Shown: positions 34,986 through 37,680 of the stretch, piece by piece
How positions within the stretch are numbered: position 1 is the stretch's first letter
Layout: each line of letters starts with the position of its first letter
DNA from: Microbacteriaceae bacterium
GTDB lineage: Bacteria; Actinomycetota; Actinomycetes; Actinomycetales; Microbacteriaceae
DNA length: 37,680 nucleotides
NCBI GenBank assembly: GCA_007117135.1
Contig: SKHB01000140.1
Span: 1-37,680 of the forward strand
Direction of reading: 5' to 3'
Translations under genes and position numbers: made by a program
The notes under the pieces: generated by a model
Databases searched by the model: none
What the model was told of the DNA's origin: nothing
What the model saw: the letters and a program-made list of their open reading frames with translations, nothing else

Positions 34986-36080
34986 CTAAGCGCCGAAGAA
35001 GCGGTCGCGGAGCCGCTGGAATTTCTTCGGCCCGAGCCCTCGAAGCGCCGGTGCGTCGGGTTTTCTGAGCTCTCGAAGCGCGCGAATCAGGTCGTTCTCT
35101 TTCTGGCCAAGTTTCGTCGGTGTCGTGATGTGAACGTGGAGGGCGAGATCACCTCGGCCTGCACCTCGGAGTTTTGTCACGCCTCGACTTTTAAACGTCA
35201 GGACGTCATCATTTTGAACACCCGGGCGAATTTCCACATCAACTGGCCCGTCGATGGCTTCCAAGGTGACAGTGGTGCCAAGAATCGCGTCAGACATATC
35301 CACGTCAACTGTGGCGACCAGGTCGTCTCCGACGCGCTGGAAGATGGGATGCTGAGTGACGGTGAACTCTAAGTACAGGTCGCCGGATTGCCCGCCACCA
35401 TGCCCCACTTCACCAGATCCGGGCAAGTGAATACGCTGACCGGTTTCTATACCGCCGGGCACCTCAACCTCGATAGCCCGGGTAGCTCGCACCCGCCCCT
35501 GACCCACACAGGTCGGACAAGGGTTGGCGATCACCGAACCAAATCCGCGACACGACCCACAAGGACTCTGGGTAATCATGTTGCCCAGCATGCTGCGGAC
35601 AGTGCGTTGAATTTGCCCCGTTCCCCGACAAATGTCACACACTTGTGGCTCGGTTCCCGGAGCGCAACATGACCCCTCACAGGCTTCACATAAGACAGCT
35701 GTTTCCAGCTCGATTGTTTTTGTTGTCCCAAAGAGGACCTCTGAGAGGTCTACTTCAACACGGATGAGCGCATCTTGGCCGCGTTCTTTCCGGGAGCGGG
35801 GCCCCCGCTGTTGCGCACCCTGACCGAAAAAGGTTTCAAAGATGTCGCCGAACGGTCCAAATCCGCCAAAGGAGTCACCCCCGCGGTCATAGCGGGAACG
35901 CTGTTCCGGGTCGGAGAGAACTTCGTAGGCGTGGGTGACCAGTTTGAACTGGTCTTCGGCGCCGTCTTCCTGGTTGACATCCGGGTGAAGCTTCCGGGCG
36001 AGCTTCCGGTATGCGCGGCGAATGTCCTCGTCGCTTGCGTCACGGCTGACCCCGAGCACCTCGTAATGGTCAACAGCCAC
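34986..36080 (-). CDS. dnaJ: Chaperone DnaJ (DnaJ2, HrcA-linked copy)
   Basis: A 364-residue co-chaperone of DnaK. J domain residues 1-70 with HPD in LHPDVNQED, a short Gly/Phe region ([15 protein letters not shown]), and a zinc domain with four repeats: CEACEGSC (last Gly replaced by Cys), [16 protein letters not shown] and CPTCVGQG. The C-terminal substrate domains follow. The GTG start has GAGAGG upstream. The gene directly follows hrcA, usual for the actinobacterial dnaJ2, and should be controlled by the CIRCE element before hrcA. Confidence 0.95.
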   Translation of the reverse strand: MAVDHYEVLGVSRDASDEDIRRAYRKLARKLHPDVNQEDGAEDQFKLVTHAYEVLSDPEQRSRYDRGGDSFGGFGPFGDIFETFFGQGAQQRGPRSRKERGQDALIRVEVDLSEVLFGTTKTIELETAVLCEACEGSCCAPGTEPQVCDICRGTGQIQRTVRSMLGNMITQSPCGSCRGFGSVIANPCPTCVGQGRVRATRAIEVEVPGGIETGQRIHLPGSGEVGHGGGQSGDLYLEFTVTQHPIFQRVGDDLVATVDVDMSDAILGTTVTLEAIDGPVDVEIRPGVQNDDVLTFKSRGVTKLRGAGRGDLALHVHITTPTKLGQKENDLIRALRELRKPDAPALRGLGPKKFQRLRDRFFGA

Positions 36081-37115
36081 TTATTGGTCCTCTCCAGTTG
36101 GCGGGGTCAGCACCCGAGACAGGTATTTCGCCACCGCTCTCACTGCTTCCATGTTTGTCGAATAGTCCATGCGGGTGGGCCCCAAAACGCCGAGACTACC
36201 GGACTCTTCCGCGCCTGCCTGATAAGTGCTTGAGACAAGCGAAGTTTCTGCGAGAGGATCACGCATTTCTCGACCAATACGGGTGCGAACGTCAACACCG
36301 TCAGCCGCCATTTCACTAAAAATCTTCAACACAGTGACCTGCTCTTCGATGGCTTCCAAGACGGGGTAGACGCTGTGGGGAAAATCAGCTTCGGTTTTCA
36401 CCAGGTTGGATGCTCCTGCCATCACTAAACGGGTTGTTCGGTGAGCATCGAGTGTTCGAGACAGTGCGTCGACGAGCGCCGACATGACCCCTCGTCGCTC
36501 CGGGCTCACCGAATCGATCAGCGCATGAAGGGCAGTGGTGGCATCCTCGAGTGCGACCTGGTCAAGCGCGGAATTGAGACTGGCCCGAAGTTCACCGGTC
36601 ACCGCTTCGTCGATGGCCTCCGGCAGGTCGACCACACTTTGATCGACACGTCCGGAGTCAGTGATCAACACCACCATGAGACGTGTCGTCGAGACCATGA
36701 GAAGTTCAACGTGTCGAACACGGCCCGACCCAAACGTGGGGTACTGAATGAGTGCCACCTGCTGGGTCAGCTGAGCGAGCAGCTTGACTGACCGGTCGAG
36801 CATGTCGTCGAGGTCAGCAGAGTTGTCCAGAAAACGGCTGATTGCCGTTCTCTGGGCAACCGACAGCGGCCGTAACTGGCTCAACTGGTCGACAAACACC
36901 CGATATCCCTTGTCGGTGGGAATGCGGCCCGCTGAGGTGTGCGGGGCGGTGATGAGTTCTTCCTCTTCGAGAAGCGCCATGTCATTTCGGATGGTTGCCG
37001 CTGACACGCCAAAGCCCGGCCTCTCCGCAATCGCTTTCGAGGCGACAGGTTCACTGGAGTGAATGAAGTCTTGGACGATCACGCGCAAAACGTCGAGAGC
37101 GCGGTCAGAGACCAT
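36081..37115 (-). CDS. hrcA: Heat-inducible transcription repressor HrcA
   Basis: A 344-residue repressor. Winged helix at the N-terminus (GVSAATIRNDMALLEEEELI, about 36-55), the HTSAGRIPTDKGYRVFVDQL motif (about 59-78), then a GAF-like regulatory domain. It binds CIRCE elements and depends on GroEL for activity. The ATG has AGGAGGTGAG upstream, the strongest ribosome-binding site in this block, and the variant CIRCE at 37130-37156 adjoins it. Confidence 0.96.
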   Translation of the reverse strand: MVSDRALDVLRVIVQDFIHSSEPVASKAIAERPGFGVSAATIRNDMALLEEEELITAPHTSAGRIPTDKGYRVFVDQLSQLRPLSVAQRTAISRFLDNSADLDDMLDRSVKLLAQLTQQVALIQYPTFGSGRVRHVELLMVSTTRLMVVLITDSGRVDQSVVDLPEAIDEAVTGELRASLNSALDQVALEDATTALHALIDSVSPERRGVMSALVDALSRTLDAHRTTRLVMAGASNLVKTEADFPHSVYPVLEAIEEQVTVLKIFSEMAADGVDVRTRIGREMRDPLAETSLVSSTYQAGAEESGSLGVLGPTRMDYSTNMEAVRAVAKYLSRVLTPPTGEDQ

Positions 37116-37129
37116 AAGAACTCACCTCC

Positions 37130-37156
37130 TTAGCAGTCACACAACTACTCTGCTAA
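37130..37156. promoter_or_regulatory. CIRCE-type operator (HrcA binding site) upstream of hrcA
   Basis: TTAGCAGTC, nine bases, CTCTGCTAA. The outer seven bases on each side (TTAGCAG/CTGCTAA) are perfectly inverted with 13 bases between, exactly the CIRCE geometry (TTAGCACTC-N9-GAGTGCTAA). Position seven is changed on both arms in a compensating way. On the minus strand a -10 like TATCAT (37156-37161) abuts the site, so HrcA would block its own promoter. Confidence 0.82.
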
Positions 37157-37190
37157 TGATACCGAGGTGGGCCACCAGATGCGCAGGCCG

Positions 37191-37680
37191 CTAAGCCAAG
37201 AGTTCCCTGGCGACATAATCAGCTACTAACCGGCCGGGACGGGTCAAAATAAGTCGTCCGGAGAGTGCTTGGCGCCCGTCGACAAGGCCTCGGGCAATGA
37301 AGTCGGCGATAGCGTTTTCTCTCCCGGGTGGGCAGTCAGCAATCGCCACACCCTCTCGGGTTCGAATACGCAACAAAACATCTTCGGTCTGCCTGGTAGC
37401 GCTGTCTAATACTTCACGGCCCACGGCCGGGTTGCGCATGTTCGTGAGACGCTCCGCCCACGCGCTGGGATGTTTGGCATTCCACCACCGCACCCCGCCA
37501 ATATGCGAGTGAGCGCCTGGGCCTATCCCCCACCAGTCTTCACTGGTCCAGTAAGCCATGTTGTGCCGGGAGCGAGTGTCACGACCTGTTGACCAGTTAC
37601 TCACCTCGTACCACTCGAGTCCGCTTGCCTGAAATGCCTCATCGGCAAGCTCATACATCTGAGCATGCAGGTCGTCATCA
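37191..37680 (-). CDS. hemW: HemW-like radical SAM protein (5' part outside the window)
   Basis: The C-terminal 162 residues of a HemW (coproporphyrinogen oxidase-like, heme chaperone) protein. EVSNWSTGRDTRSRHNMAYWTSEDWWGIGPGAHSHIGG matches the conserved region after the radical SAM barrel (named here as landmarks SRHNMAYW and GIGPGAHSH), and the C-terminal winged domain LIARGLVDGRQALSGRLILTRPGRLVAD-like sequence follows. The reading frame is open to the right edge; the CxxxCxxC cluster motif must lie beyond it. hemW next to hrcA is the usual order. Confidence 0.9.
   Translation of the reverse strand, partial: DDDLHAQMYELADEAFQASGLEWYEVSNWSTGRDTRSRHNMAYWTSEDWWGIGPGAHSHIGGVRWWNAKHPSAWAERLTNMRNPAVGREVLDSATRQTEDVLLRIRTREGVAIADCPPGRENAIADFIARGLVDGRQALSGRLILTRPGRLVADYVARELLA

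Overview
The window reads as chromosome of an actinobacterium, most likely a small-genome aquatic member of the Microbacteriaceae (Luna-type lineages such as Rhodoluna, Aquiluna or Pontimonas are my guess, not shown by the sequence). The reasons are the conserved minus-strand block hrcA-dnaJ-rsmE-HIT-phoH-ybeY-corC/hlyC-era-leuA-recO-uppS-glyS-dusB-dgt-dnaG, the heterodimeric CrtYc/CrtYd lycopene cyclase, a Brp/Blh retinal-forming enzyme, frequent GTG starts and very tight packing with ATGA/GTGA stop-start overlaps. I see no insertion sequence, integrase, CRISPR array or plasmid/phage hallmark.

Region 1 (1-1336) is a carotenoid/retinal locus: a truncated blh on the minus strand diverges from crtYc-crtYd. 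Together they would turn lycopene into beta-carotene and then retinal, implying a rhodopsin elsewhere in the genome.

Region 2 (about 1365-14261) is the accessory part and the most interesting. It holds a ribose-type ABC importer (lipoprotein, double ATPase, two permeases), an aldehyde dehydrogenase, an IclR-family regulator, and a divergent operon of CaiB-type CoA-transferase, citrate-synthase-fold (citryl-CoA-lyase-like) enzyme, and LigB- and LigA-like ring-cleavage dioxygenase subunits, followed by a DoxX membrane protein and a metal-dependent amidohydrolase. Three promoters (importer, CoA-transferase operon, amidohydrolase) carry the same palindrome built from TGTCCG/CGGACA just downstream of a recognisable -10. 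The separated transcription units therefore look like one regulon, probably controlled by the IclR protein encoded in its middle. I read it as an uptake-and-catabolism system for an unidentified, possibly cyclic or aromatic, compound. Several of its enzymes lack the textbook active-site residues of their closest known relatives.

Region 3 (14351-20831) is a mix of small units: an MscS-type channel, a renalase-like flavoprotein, an SRAP (HMCES/YedK) protein, a zinc alcohol dehydrogenase, a peptide deformylase, an AzlCD amino-acid exporter translationally coupled to an orphan NarL-type histidine kinase, and tRNA-Asn(GTT).

Region 4 (20889-37680) is the conserved housekeeping block, all on the minus strand. 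Its notable regulation is a leaderless, leucine-rich leader peptide with attenuator-like structures before leuA, and a CIRCE element with compensated base changes before hrcA. The 5' part of hemW is cut by the right edge of the window.
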